Positions 1 through 8,348 of a stretch of 20,927 nt of DNA are shown one piece after another (the first letter of the stretch is position 1; every line of letters starts with the position of its first letter). The stretch is from assembly GCA_964471755.1 (NCBI GenBank), contig CAYYJM010000097.1, positions 1-20,927 of the forward strand. Direction: 5' to 3'. Below the pieces are notes generated by a model. It was given only the letters and a program-made list of their open reading frames with translations. It was not told the origin of the DNA and did no database searches. The translations under genes and the position numbers were made by a program. This DNA is from CAYYJM01 sp964471755. GTDB taxonomy: Bacteria; Planctomycetota; Planctomycetia; Gemmatales; Gemmataceae.

Positions 1-18
1 CGATGAAGAAGTCAGCGA

Positions 19-3000
19 TCAGGGCTCGCTGAGGATCGACGCGAAATCGATGTCCGTCCGAGAGTGCGGCGTGAATTGATCGGTGGCCGTCATCTGGCGG
101 TAGGCGTCCTTGCTGGCACTGCTGAGGTACTCCAACTGCGTCAGGAGGAGGTGAACTCGTTCGTGGTAGAAGATCACGTCCTCACCGCCTGGATGGCTGA
201 GGATCTCCTGACCTTCGAGGGCCTCCTCGGCCAGTTGCTGGAGTGCCTCACCCGCAGAGCTGTTCGGCCGCTCCAGAACGACCAGTTCCTGGACCGCGAC
301 GACACCACTGGACTGGTTCGCCGGCCGGCGCGGAGTGGCCTGCAGGTCTGGTTCGGCCTTCTGAAGGCAGACTTCCACCTCGCCCAGGCGGAGGCTGTTC
401 GAGGTCGTCTGCTGCAAGAACAGGTCGGCGACGCTGGTCTCGGCCAGGTGACCGTTCGCGAAGCGACTGGCCACCTCTAGCAAGCTGTCCTGCACTCCGC
501 GCAGGGGCGTGTTGGAGAGACAGACATTCACCAGGGCCTGGTATTTCTCGCGGATCATGGCCTCGATCTGGTGGTCCAGTTCGAGCAACTGGTCGGGGCC
601 GATCTCAGCGACGATCTTCTCCAGGGCCTCGCTCAGACTCTTGCAGCCTCCGGGCAGGAGGATGCGACCCGCTTCCGGACGCAGGCCGGTCCCCTGGGCG
701 CTGAAGTTGGCCGCGACCCGGCCGGGATGGCTGCTACTGATCACCGGCGTGCCCAGCGCTTCGAGGCTGCGCAGCAGCTCTCCGAGGCGGACTCGACAGA
801 AGTTGACCTCACGGAGTTCGTCGGAAAGATGGCCGCGCAGGGCCAGGAACGTCTGGGAGATCCGGTGCAAGATCAGGCTCTGCAAGCGCACCTTGGGATA
901 GGCACGCAGGATGGTGATCAGCTGATCGGGAGTGTAGTTGAGCTGCTTGCCACGACCGGCCAGGATCTCCTGGAGGGTGTTGTAGCCGTTCTTCGCCTGG
1001 AGGTCAAAATCCTTGCCGAGCGGTTCGTGGTGTTGCAGGATCTGTTCCAGCTGTGCCAGCAGTTGCCGGATGGCTTCCTCGGCCCCGGCCAGGCGGAACT
1101 CCGGCTCCTCCAGCAGGCGGACGGCGATCTCGGTCAGTTTCTGGCTCCACTCGTTCATCAACGACTCGGCCACCGTACGCAGGTAGGTGTCGAAGAGACT
1201 CGACTGGACGTGGAGAGTCTCCTCGCTCGGTTTGCCGAGCAGGCGTTCGAGTTCCTCGACCACCGGCTGCAGTTCGTCGGGCGGGATGTCTGCGGCCGTC
1301 ACCTGGCCCCAGCGTTTGGCCGGGACCGAAGACGCGGCGCGCAGCTGGCGAACCAGGGGCTCGACCACGGCCAGGAGTGCCGTTTCCGGGTCCTTGCCGA
1401 CCTGCTCACGCAACCGATCCTGAAGGCGTTCGAGGAAGGACTCGACCCCGAGATCGCGACGCTGCCATTGTTCCTTGACGACGCTCGTGACGGCTCCGAG
1501 GATCGGCTTGCTATCCTTGCTCATCCAGCGCACGACCAGTTGCATGCACAGGTGGCGAGCGGCCTCGCGGAGCAGTTCACGGCGCGGCCAGGAAAGCCGG
1601 TGCAGGCCGAAGGTCTGAGCGTAGAGTCCGCGTTCGTTCCAGGGCGGACCCGGCAAGCCGGCCCGGCCCAGATCGGCGACCCGACCCAGCGGCGTGCCCA
1701 GATCGCGGAACAGCATCTGGCCGGTCATGTCCTGCAGCTCGCGCGTGCGGACTTCCTCACTCTCGTCCGGCAACGGTAAGAGGATGGTCCGGACGAAGGG
1801 CGGTTCGCCATCGGAGAGGGGAGTTTCGCGTTCGTGGTAGCGGCCGGTGAAGACCGTTCCCGGTGTGGCGAAGTAGCGCAATTCCGTGAGGGCGGCAAAG
1901 GTGTTGCTCCGACGCAGGCGCTCGTCCCAGTTCTCGGGTCCGGGCCGGCCGCGCCGGGAATCGGGAACGAGGAGAACGGCGACGATGTCGGGTTGCTCAA
2001 ACCCGCGCTGTCGGATCAAGGAGCGAAGGACGTAGGCCAGATCGAGAAACATGCCCGAGCCGGTTCCGCCGGCCAGGTTGGCGATCAGGTAGACGCGGGG
2101 CCGATTGGTGCGCAGCCCACAGCCGGTTTCGCTCGCGGCTCGTTGCAGGGCGGCCGGGTCCAGGATGGCGTCCAGCTCGGCGGCCAGGCGGTGAAGGATG
2201 AGCCGGTAATTGTCGCAGAAGGCGAGCCGGCCCAGGGCACGGACGCCGGTGGTCACCTGCGAGCGCGGGATGCGATAGAGCATCTGCTGCGGAATCCACG
2301 TCTCCAGGCTCGGCCGACCTTCGCGCGGTTTGAGGTAGTGGCTGGGCCGATTGAGCGGAGCCAGGAGGACCTCGTTGCTGGACAGGGCCGGCCCGGACTT
2401 GCCCTGGGTCGCCGTCCGGGTGACATCCGGATCGGTGTCGAGCAGAAGAAGCTTCAAGCTGGGGAGGGCGTCGAGGCCACCGAACGACTCGACGAGCCGC
2501 TCACGCAGGCGGCGCAGGATGCCCAGTCCGCTCTGACCCAGACCGATGACCAGGCCGGGGAACAGACAGCCGTCGCCCTTGATCTCTGGCACGGGCTTGC
2601 GCGGTTGATTCCCCGCGCTGCCCGTCAGGGGGGCAGATCGGTGAGCGGCGGTCGCCTGCGCCTCGACGCTCCGCAGTGGGTGGGTGGTCCCCGGGCCGGA
2701 GTCGGGCGGAGAGGACGGACGGTTCGCGCCTGCGATTCGTGTCGAGTCGCTCGGCACGATGGCTGCGGGCTCCGGTCGTGATTCCGCCAGTGTGCCCGTG
2801 GTGGGGACTTCCGAACGAAGCGAGGCCGACGGCTCTCCTTCCTTCAGAAGCTGGACCATTTCCATGCAGGTAGGGAAACGATCCGCTGGCGTCTTGGCGA
2901 GTGCCCGCAGGATGATCGGTTGCTCCCACGAAGGCAGCGTCGCGACGTTCGGCTGACCCTGGAGGTGTTGCAGGATCAACTGGCGGATGTTCGAGCCGGA

Positions 3001-3648
3001 GAAAGGACGCTGGCCGGTGAGCAGTTCCTGGTAGCAGATCGCCAGGCTGTACTGATCGCTGTGTCGGCTGACGATGCCGTCGAACGTTTCGGGAGCGGCG
3101 TAGACGGGCGTGATGCCGCCGGTGACCTTGGTTTCGAGCCCTTCGAGATCCTTGACCAGGCCGAAGTCCGCCACCTTGACGTGGTTGTGGACGAGGAAGA
3201 GATTCTGTGGCTTGATGTCCAGGTGCTGCAACTGGTACAGGCCGTTCATCAGATCGAGGGCCTCGGCCGTCTCCGCCAGATAGCCGAGCAGTTCGTCGCG
3301 GGGGATGCCGGGCAGTCCCTGAGCGCGGCACTCCTTGAAGCGGTCCCAGAGGTTGCGATCGGCCAACTCCATGACGATGAGGAGCTGGCCGTTGATGATG
3401 TCGTAGCGTTCCAGCGACAGGATGTAGGGATGGCGAACGGTCTTGACGCGCGCGAGGGCCTTGAGTTCCTGCTCGGCGCGTTCACCGTCGTCGGTACTCT
3501 GGAGGTCGCCGTAGACGAACTTGATGGCCTTGTGCAGACCGCCGGGGGCCTCGCACTTCCAGACCTCGCCAAAGCCGCCGCCGCCCAGTCGCTCGATGAG
3601 GCGATAGCCAGGAAGCGGTTCGGCGTTGAATTCCAGGCGGGCCGTCAT
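19..3648 (-). CDS. Ser/Thr protein kinase fused to tubulin-like domain
   Basis: This 1209-aa protein has an N-terminal eukaryote-type kinase domain at about residues 14-270. Visible motifs are the glycine loop LGGGGFGEVWK (21-31), the ATP lysine K43, the catalytic loop HLDIKPQN (142-149), DFG (161-163) and APE (185-187). The usual HRD arginine is leucine, so it is a non-RD kinase. A Pro/Ser/Thr-rich linker (about 275-355) follows. A tubulin/FtsZ-like region then begins with GLGQSG (369-374) and carries AGGTGSG (526-532), the phosphate-loop signature of tubulin-fold GTPases; it fits the Tubulin_2 type. The remaining C-terminal part of about 550 residues is mostly helical and unassigned. I see no membrane segment, so it is probably cytosolic. 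The ATG start has TGGAGAG about 9 bases upstream and the kinase domain begins soon after it. Inference: a signalling protein whose kinase may be coupled to a GTP-dependent polymer or switch. The kinase call is very secure, the tubulin-like call fairly secure. Confidence 0.9.
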   Translation of the reverse strand: MTARLEFNAEPLPGYRLIERLGGGGFGEVWKCEAPGGLHKAIKFVYGDLQSTDDGERAEQELKALARVKTVRHPYILSLERYDIINGQLLIVMELADRNLWDRFKECRAQGLPGIPRDELLGYLAETAEALDLMNGLYQLQHLDIKPQNLFLVHNHVKVADFGLVKDLEGLETKVTGGITPVYAAPETFDGIVSRHSDQYSLAICYQELLTGQRPFSGSNIRQLILQHLQGQPNVATLPSWEQPIILRALAKTPADRFPTCMEMVQLLKEGEPSASLRSEVPTTGTLAESRPEPAAIVPSDSTRIAGANRPSSPPDSGPGTTHPLRSVEAQATAAHRSAPLTGSAGNQPRKPVPEIKGDGCLFPGLVIGLGQSGLGILRRLRERLVESFGGLDALPSLKLLLLDTDPDVTRTATQGKSGPALSSNEVLLAPLNRPSHYLKPREGRPSLETWIPQQMLYRIPRSQVTTGVRALGRLAFCDNYRLILHRLAAELDAILDPAALQRAASETGCGLRTNRPRVYLIANLAGGTGSGMFLDLAYVLRSLIRQRGFEQPDIVAVLLVPDSRRGRPGPENWDERLRRSNTFAALTELRYFATPGTVFTGRYHERETPLSDGEPPFVRTILLPLPDESEEVRTRELQDMTGQMLFRDLGTPLGRVADLGRAGLPGPPWNERGLYAQTFGLHRLSWPRRELLREAARHLCMQLVVRWMSKDSKPILGAVTSVVKEQWQRRDLGVESFLERLQDRLREQVGKDPETALLAVVEPLVRQLRAASSVPAKRWGQVTAADIPPDELQPVVEELERLLGKPSEETLHVQSSLFDTYLRTVAESLMNEWSQKLTEIAVRLLEEPEFRLAGAEEAIRQLLAQLEQILQHHEPLGKDFDLQAKNGYNTLQEILAGRGKQLNYTPDQLITILRAYPKVRLQSLILHRISQTFLALRGHLSDELREVNFCRVRLGELLRSLEALGTPVISSSHPGRVAANFSAQGTGLRPEAGRILLPGGCKSLSEALEKIVAEIGPDQLLELDHQIEAMIREKYQALVNVCLSNTPLRGVQDSLLEVASRFANGHLAETSVADLFLQQTTSNSLRLGEVEVCLQKAEPDLQATPRRPANQSSGVVAVQELVVLERPNSSAGEALQQLAEEALEGQEILSHPGGEDVIFYHERVHLLLTQLEYLSSASKDAYRQMTATDQFTPHSRTDIDFASILSEP

Positions 3649-3721
3649 GAGGCCGGCTCTCCAGGTTCAGGTAGCACGACTAGCCCGGGACGACGGACCG
3701 GGGGCGTGAAAGACTCGCGCA

Positions 3722-3750
3722 ACTATAGGTCGCGGTTGAGACGGCCGCAA
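3722..3750 (-). promoter_or_regulatory. Candidate promoter of the kinase gene
   Basis: On the minus strand TTGCGG (3750-3745) lies 17 bases before TATAGT (3727-3722). This would start transcription near 3715 and leave a leader of about 65 bases before ATG 3648. The spacing is ideal but the -35 is only a partial match, and planctomycete promoter consensus is poorly defined. Confidence 0.35.
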
Positions 3751-3792
3751 ATTCAGGCCAGCGAGAAAGTCCCCCGGCGAGCGACAGACAGA

Positions 3793-3815
3793 TACAATGG
3801 CAGCAATCCGGAGGG
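3793..3815 (+). promoter_or_regulatory. -10 box and Shine-Dalgarno that decide the ASCH-MfnB start
   Basis: TACAAT at 3793-3798 matches a -10 box in five of six bases. GGAGGG at 3810-3815 is a strong Shine-Dalgarno 8 bases before GTG 3824. The ATG at 3797, which would add nine residues, overlaps the -10 box and has no ribosome site, so translation more likely starts at GTG 3824. No convincing -35 is seen. Confidence 0.5.
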
Positions 3816-3823
3816 ACCGTGTC

Positions 3824-4954
3824 GTGACTCTGTACGCGCTGTCGATCAAGCAACCGTGGGCCGCCCTGCTCGTGCAGGGCCGCAAGACGATCGAGGTGCG
3901 CCGCTGGACCACGCGCCGGCGGGGGCTGGTCCTGATCCACGCCGCCCGGGTGCCGGACGCGCGGCCGGAAGGCTGGCGGCACGTCGGCCCGGACCTGGAG
4001 TCGGTCGCGCGCCTCAACGGCGGCATCCTCGGCGTGGCCGTCCTTCGCGACGTACTGACCTACCGCACGTCGGCCGGGTTCGTGGCGGACCAGGCGAAGC
4101 ACTTCAACGAACCGGGCTGGTTCGAGGAATCGGGCCTGTACGGACTGGTGTTCGCGCAGGCGGCACGGGTGCCGTTCTATCCGTTCACGGCACAGGTGCG
4201 GTTCTGCCGGGTCGAGGGATTTCCGATGGCGAGCCTGCCGACTGAGTTCCGCGCCCTGGCCGCCGTCGCGGATCGCAGGACGGGGAGCCGGCTGCTGGTG
4301 AGCGTTCGCTCGGCGGCCGAGGCGCGCGCGGCGATCGCCGGCGGCTGTGATCTGCTCGACGCCAAGGAGCCGACTGCCGGGCCGCTGGGTGCCGTCACGC
4401 CGGCGGTCCTGGCGGACATCCTGGCCGAGGCCGGTGGCGTGCCCGTCAGCGCCGCCCTGGGGGAATTGCCATCGTCCGGCCCGCTGCTGGGCGTGCCGAC
4501 CGGGGTGACGTACGTCAAGATCGGCCTGGCCGGCTGGGGCCAGCGCGACTGGCGACGCCGCCTGGCCGAGGTGCGGTCGCCGCGTCTGGTGGTCGCCGCG
4601 TATGCCGATCATGTGCGAGCCGGTTCGCCGACGCCGGAAGCGCTGCTGGAGGCGGCCATCGACCTGCAGGCGGCCGCGTTTCTGATCGACACCTGGACGA
4701 AGGATGGTGGCGACCTGCTCGGAGCCGTGGGCCGGGGTCGGCTGGCGGCCCTCGTCGCACGGGCGCGATCCGGCGCGATGCCGATCGCGCTGGCCGGATC
4801 GCTGACCGCCCCGACGATCGCGGCCCTGGGCTTCCTGGCACCGGACTGGTTCGCCGTGCGCGGCGCGGCGTGCGAGGGTGGACGGGGCGGCGTGGTTTCC
4901 GCCGAGCGGGTGCGCGATCTGACCCGGTTGCTGCACGGCGACACGGAGACGTAG
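3824..4954 (+). CDS. ASCH domain fused to MfnB-type (5-formylfuran-3-yl)methyl phosphate synthase
   Basis: The protein has 376 aa from GTG 3824; an upstream ATG (3797) would give 385, and residue numbers here use that longer form. Residues 12-140 form an ASCH domain, recognised by LSIKQPWAALLVQGRK followed by E33 and R35 (the GxKxxExR motif); ASCH domains are predicted RNA or nucleobase binders. Residues 165-380 match the MfnB/DUF556 family, which makes the furan precursor of methanofuran from glyceraldehyde-3-phosphate. K190 in DAKEP, K241 in VKIGL, D298 in IDTW and K302 in TKDGG fall where the archaeal enzyme has its essential lysines and aspartate. Planctomycetes are known to carry methanopterin/methanofuran-linked C1 genes, so this family is expected, but I know of no reason for an ASCH partner. 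It converges on lgt with 18 bases between them. Confidence 0.85.
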   Translation: MTLYALSIKQPWAALLVQGRKTIEVRRWTTRRRGLVLIHAARVPDARPEGWRHVGPDLESVARLNGGILGVAVLRDVLTYRTSAGFVADQAKHFNEPGWFEESGLYGLVFAQAARVPFYPFTAQVRFCRVEGFPMASLPTEFRALAAVADRRTGSRLLVSVRSAAEARAAIAGGCDLLDAKEPTAGPLGAVTPAVLADILAEAGGVPVSAALGELPSSGPLLGVPTGVTYVKIGLAGWGQRDWRRRLAEVRSPRLVVAAYADHVRAGSPTPEALLEAAIDLQAAAFLIDTWTKDGGDLLGAVGRGRLAALVARARSGAMPIALAGSLTAPTIAALGFLAPDWFAVRGAACEGGRGGVVSAERVRDLTRLLHGDTET

Positions 4955-4972
4955 CCCCTCCGCACCGCTCGC

Positions 4973-6061
4973 TCAGGCCGTCGCCGGGGTCTTCCATCGG
5001 AGCCGATACTGTGCCGGCAGGACGTAGAGCCAGAGCAGGAGGACGGCTCCGGCCGCGAACATCAGGACGCTGCCGTACGCCTCGAAGCCGACCGGCCGGA
5101 CGTCGGCCCGGAGCAACTCGTTGAGCGAGCGATGGATGGCGTAGCCCATCATCATCACCGCCATCACCTGGCCGTCGCGTGTCTTGAACGGCGAGTAGGC
5201 CAGCAGCAGCAGGAACAGCAGGAACATGCTGACCGTCTCGTACAGCTGCGTCGGATGCAGGCCGAGGCTGCCGGGAACGCAGACGACCGGAGCCGGCTGA
5301 CCACGCACCGTCAGTGTCAGCGTCCGCTGATCGCGCGGCCAGAGACGCGGATCGAACAGGGCTCGGGTCAGTTCGTCCACGCTGCGGACGTCGCGGTCGC
5401 CGACCTTCTCGATGATCTGCCCGGAACGCAGACCGGCGGCCTGATCGATGCGGACGCCGCCGGTCACTTGCTGTTCTGGCGGAGCGACCGTGAAGCCGGC
5501 CGCGGTCTGGATGCCGGTGCCGATGAGTTCCTGCGTGGCCGGGGCTCCGAGCGGAAACGACACGGCCAGGACGGGAGCCTCGACGGCGGGCACCTGGCCA
5601 TAGCAGCAGCCGTTGCAGAAGCAGCCGATCCGGCCCAGAGCGATGCCCAGGACCAGGGCGGGAGCGAGAACGTCGGCCACCTTGCCCGTGGTGATGCCGT
5701 GCTTGCGCAGCACGAACACGTAGTGGACCAGGTAGCCGAGGAAGCCGCCGATCAGCGAGCCGTAGAGGATGATGCCGCCGTCCCAGATACGCGGCAGCTT
5801 GTAGAGGAAGTCCCAGACGTCGGCGACGTGATCCTGCATGAGCAGGTAGGAGATCCGCGCCCCGAGCAGACCGCCGATGAACAGGTAGATGGTCAGATCC
5901 TGGATGAATTCCTTCTTGATGCCGGCCTTCTCGGCCCGCCGACCGGCCAGCCAGGAACAGAGGAGAAAGGCGATGAAGAGCATGACCCCGAAGCCGTAGA
6001 TCGGGACGCCATCGGGGAACGTCTCGCTCTTGATCGGGATGCGGAAGAGGACCGGGTACAT
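4973..6061 (-). CDS. lgt: Prolipoprotein diacylglyceryl transferase with PDZ-like insert
   Basis: Lgt moves diacylglycerol from phosphatidylglycerol to the lipobox cysteine of prelipoproteins in the inner membrane. The 362-aa protein has about seven hydrophobic segments. Family motifs are WDGGIILYGSLIGG (93-106), the Lgt signature GRIGCFCNGCCYG (143-155), HPTQLYE (269-275) and the late arginine region ELLRAD (315-320). It is longer than typical Lgt (about 260-300 aa) because residues about 195-260 form an extra soluble segment resembling a PDZ domain (GVRIDQAAGLRSGQIIEKVG, then a VDEL helix and a TLTV strand). The insert lies between the signature and HPTQLYE, on the periplasmic side if the topology follows E. 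coli Lgt. The ATG has only a weak GGAT ribosome site. It stands alone: its upstream neighbour is separated by a 239-base region with a REP-like pair. Confidence 0.93.
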   Translation of the reverse strand: MYPVLFRIPIKSETFPDGVPIYGFGVMLFIAFLLCSWLAGRRAEKAGIKKEFIQDLTIYLFIGGLLGARISYLLMQDHVADVWDFLYKLPRIWDGGIILYGSLIGGFLGYLVHYVFVLRKHGITTGKVADVLAPALVLGIALGRIGCFCNGCCYGQVPAVEAPVLAVSFPLGAPATQELIGTGIQTAAGFTVAPPEQQVTGGVRIDQAAGLRSGQIIEKVGDRDVRSVDELTRALFDPRLWPRDQRTLTLTVRGQPAPVVCVPGSLGLHPTQLYETVSMFLLFLLLLAYSPFKTRDGQVMAVMMMGYAIHRSLNELLRADVRPVGFEAYGSVLMFAAGAVLLLWLYVLPAQYRLRWKTPATA

Positions 6062-6127
6062 GGCATGTTATCCGTTTGTCCCGGCGCTCACGCCCCGGGC
6101 AATTTTCTGTCGCCCCAGCGGGGCATG

Positions 6128-6260
6128 TGTAGGGTGGGCCGAGCGCCAGCGAGAGCCCACCGAGCCCGCTGTGACAAACGATCAGGGGACGTTCCGGCTT
6201 GATTCATCGTTCATCGTTTCCGCCACGGTGGGCTCTCGCTGACGCTCGGCCCACCCTACA
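6128..6260. repeat. Inverted pair of 35-base REP-like repeats
   Basis: The unit at 6128-6162 and the unit at 6226-6260 are reverse complements with one mismatch in 35 bases, separated by 63 bases. Each unit also folds on itself through GGTGGGC / GCCCACC (7 bp). This is the layout of a bacterial interspersed mosaic (REP) element. It sits between the end of the enolase-family gene and the start of lgt, where it could end or stabilise the long upstream transcript. No RAYT transposase gene is in the window. Confidence 0.8.
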
Positions 6261-6300
6261 ATTCTGTCCCTGATTACATTGTATGGGCAACGCCACGGCG

Positions 6301-7404
6301 TCACCCGATCTCGACCACCGCCTTGCCCAGGACCTCCCATCGTGGCGTGACACCCAGGCCGGGAGACGTACTCGCGGCCAGCCGACCATTCTGTCTCCGG
6401 GGCGCGCCCTCGGCGTTGGAGACGGTAACGTAACTGTTGAAGTCCGTCGAGGTGAACAGGAACTCCGGCGGCGTGCTGTGAGCCAGGTGCGCGATCGCTG
6501 CCGTGACGATGTCACCGCCCCAGCTGTCCTCCAGCGTCATGGCCAGGCCGAGCGAGACGCACAGATCGCGAGCCTGTCGTGCCTTCGTCAGCCCGCCGAA
6601 CTTGCTGATCTTGATGTTGACCACGTCCATCGCCCGGTCGGCATGGCCGCGCAGCAGCACGTCCACCGAATCGATGTTCTCGTCGAGGACGAATGGATGA
6701 TCCGTGTGACGCCGTACGGTCAGGCACTCCTCGTACGTCCGGCACGGCTGCTCGATGTACACGTCCACGTCGCGCACCGCTCGGACGACTCGCAGGGCCT
6801 CGTGCATCAGCCAGCCGGTGTTGGCGTCGGCGACGAGCCGATCACCGGGCTGTAACTTCGCGGCCACCTGGTGAATGCGCTGGACATCCACGTCCGGGTC
6901 GCCGCCGACCTTGAGCTGAAAGCGGCGGTAGCCCTCGGCCCGGTAGCCAGCGACACGCTCGGCCATCGCCTCGGGAGCCTCCTGCGAGATGGCTCGATAG
7001 AGACCGAAATCCTCGCCGTAGCGGCCGCCGAGCAGGACACAGACCGGCTGACCGGTCGCCTGGCCGAGCAGATCCCAGCAGGCCATGTCGAGGCCGGACT
7101 TGACGTAGGCATGCCCCTGGAGGGCGGCGTCCATCCGGCGATTGAGTTTGCCGAGCTGGGTGGGATCTTCGCCGAGCAGGTGCGGCCCGAGTTCGCGCAG
7201 ACCGGCCCGCACCCCGGCGGCGTAGGCCGGCAGGTAGAACGGGCCAAGCGGACAGACCTCGCCATGACCGACGAGGCCGGTGTCCGTCTCGACGGCGATG
7301 ACGGTGCTGTCGAAGACGGTGATGGCCTTGCCGCCGGACCACTTGTAGCTCCCCTCGGCCAGGGGCAACTCGACACGGTAGGCACGGATACGGCTGATCT
7401 TCAT
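6301..7404 (-). CDS. Mandelate racemase/muconate lactonizing (enolase superfamily) enzyme
   Basis: The 367-aa protein has the enolase capping domain (about 1-125) and a barrel domain. Numbers below count from the GTG one codon upstream. The metal ligands are D194 (VADANTG), E219 (YIEQP) and D242 (LDEN). The likely acid/base lysines are K166 (QLKVGG) and K266 (NIKISKFGG). The N-terminal pattern with SYKWSGGK, then VFDSTV and EVCPLGPFYLPAY, resembles the hydroxyproline dehydratase / hydroxyproline-betaine epimerase branch, so cis-3-hydroxy-L-proline dehydratase is a reasonable guess, but substrate cannot be fixed by eye. ATG 7404 overlaps the stop of the upstream HflK-like gene as TGATG, which points to translational coupling. 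The adjacent GTG 7407 is the alternative start. It is the last gene of the SPFH operon, an unexpected place for a catabolic enzyme. Confidence 0.88.
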   Translation of the reverse strand: MKISRIRAYRVELPLAEGSYKWSGGKAITVFDSTVIAVETDTGLVGHGEVCPLGPFYLPAYAAGVRAGLRELGPHLLGEDPTQLGKLNRRMDAALQGHAYVKSGLDMACWDLLGQATGQPVCVLLGGRYGEDFGLYRAISQEAPEAMAERVAGYRAEGYRRFQLKVGGDPDVDVQRIHQVAAKLQPGDRLVADANTGWLMHEALRVVRAVRDVDVYIEQPCRTYEECLTVRRHTDHPFVLDENIDSVDVLLRGHADRAMDVVNIKISKFGGLTKARQARDLCVSLGLAMTLEDSWGGDIVTAAIAHLAHSTPPEFLFTSTDFNSYVTVSNAEGAPRRQNGRLAASTSPGLGVTPRWEVLGKAVVEIG

Positions 7405-8348
7405 CACGGCTTCTCCATCCTCGGCAGCAGATCGTCGATCAGGCCGAGTTGGCCCGTCTCCTGCAACTGGCGTAGCACACGCGTGCGCTCCTCACGCCAG
7501 AGTTGCTCCAGGTAATTCGGATTCTTCACGATCGCCTCGACCAGCACGGCGACGCGGGCCGCAAACCGCTCGGCGTTCCGGCGAGCCAGTTCACGCTGCG
7601 TGTAAGCGTAGCTCGCGGCCGATTTCTCGATCCGCTGGGCCTCCGCGTGGGCGGCCTCGACCTGAGAGAACTGCTCCTGCCGCGCTCGCGTCTCCTGCGT
7701 GTGGATGTTCGCCTGGGCGCGCGAGACGCTGTCGAACGCCTGCTTGACCTGCTCCGGCGGAGCCAGGTGGACGACGCGCACATCGATCACCGCAATCCCC
7801 AGTCGATACGGATCGAGCCGACTGGCCAGATCGCCGACGAGGAAGGTCGGCAGCGTGACCTTGCCATCAAGCAGAACGTCATCGACGTTCCGCCCCGCGA
7901 CCCATCCGGCCAGGCTCGACTCGGTAACCCGACCCAGAAGCGGCTCGACCCGCTGGCGTGCGAGGACGTAGTCCTCCAGGCCGTCCTCTGGCACCTTGAA
8001 CGAGACGACGACGCGGACATCGATCAGGTTGTGATCACCGGTGAGCAGCTGTCCCGGTGGATTCGCCGACTCGCCGCGACGCCGGGCGGCCTCCCGGGCC
8101 TCCTCGGTGTTCAGGTCTGGATCGAAGCCGACAGCGAGGGTCTGGATGCGATCGACCGGCACGCGATCGACCTGATCGATGCCCCACGGCCAGCCGATGC
8201 GGAGGCCCGGTCCCGGCTTGAACGGCAGGAACGCACCGAATCGGCGAACGACGGCCCGCTCGCCCGGCCGCACCTCGACGATGCCGGTCAGCAGCCAGCC
8301 GACCAGGACGACGCCGAGCAGGAGGAGGAAGATTCGGCGCACGCTCAC
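7404..8348 (-). CDS. HflK-like SPFH membrane protein
   Basis: This 314-aa protein has one N-terminal membrane anchor (about 5-23), then an SPFH/band-7 domain with PGERAVVRRFG (28-38), PGLRIGWPWGID (47-58) and LLTGDHNLIDVRV (101-113), the last being a hallmark of HflK. The region 200-265 is charged and Ala-rich, as in SPFH coiled coils. HflK and HflC form a membrane complex that regulates the FtsH protease, with the SPFH domain on the periplasmic side. The GTG start at 8348 overlaps the stop of the HflC-like gene by four bases (GTGA), with AAGG about 8 bases upstream. The glycine/proline-rich C-terminus of enterobacterial HflK is absent. Whether this one acts on FtsH or on the fused ATPase upstream in the operon is unknown. 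Confidence 0.87.
   Translation of the reverse strand: MSVRRIFLLLLGVVLVGWLLTGIVEVRPGERAVVRRFGAFLPFKPGPGLRIGWPWGIDQVDRVPVDRIQTLAVGFDPDLNTEEAREAARRRGESANPPGQLLTGDHNLIDVRVVVSFKVPEDGLEDYVLARQRVEPLLGRVTESSLAGWVAGRNVDDVLLDGKVTLPTFLVGDLASRLDPYRLGIAVIDVRVVHLAPPEQVKQAFDSVSRAQANIHTQETRARQEQFSQVEAAHAEAQRIEKSAASYAYTQRELARRNAERFAARVAVLVEAIVKNPNYLEQLWREERTRVLRQLQETGQLGLIDDLLPRMEKP

Noticed and set aside
3680..4936. Minus-strand open frame (418 codons) opposite the ASCH-MfnB gene
   Set aside because: Composition is Arg/Gly/Gln-rich without motifs; the plus strand has clear family residues and a ribosome site.
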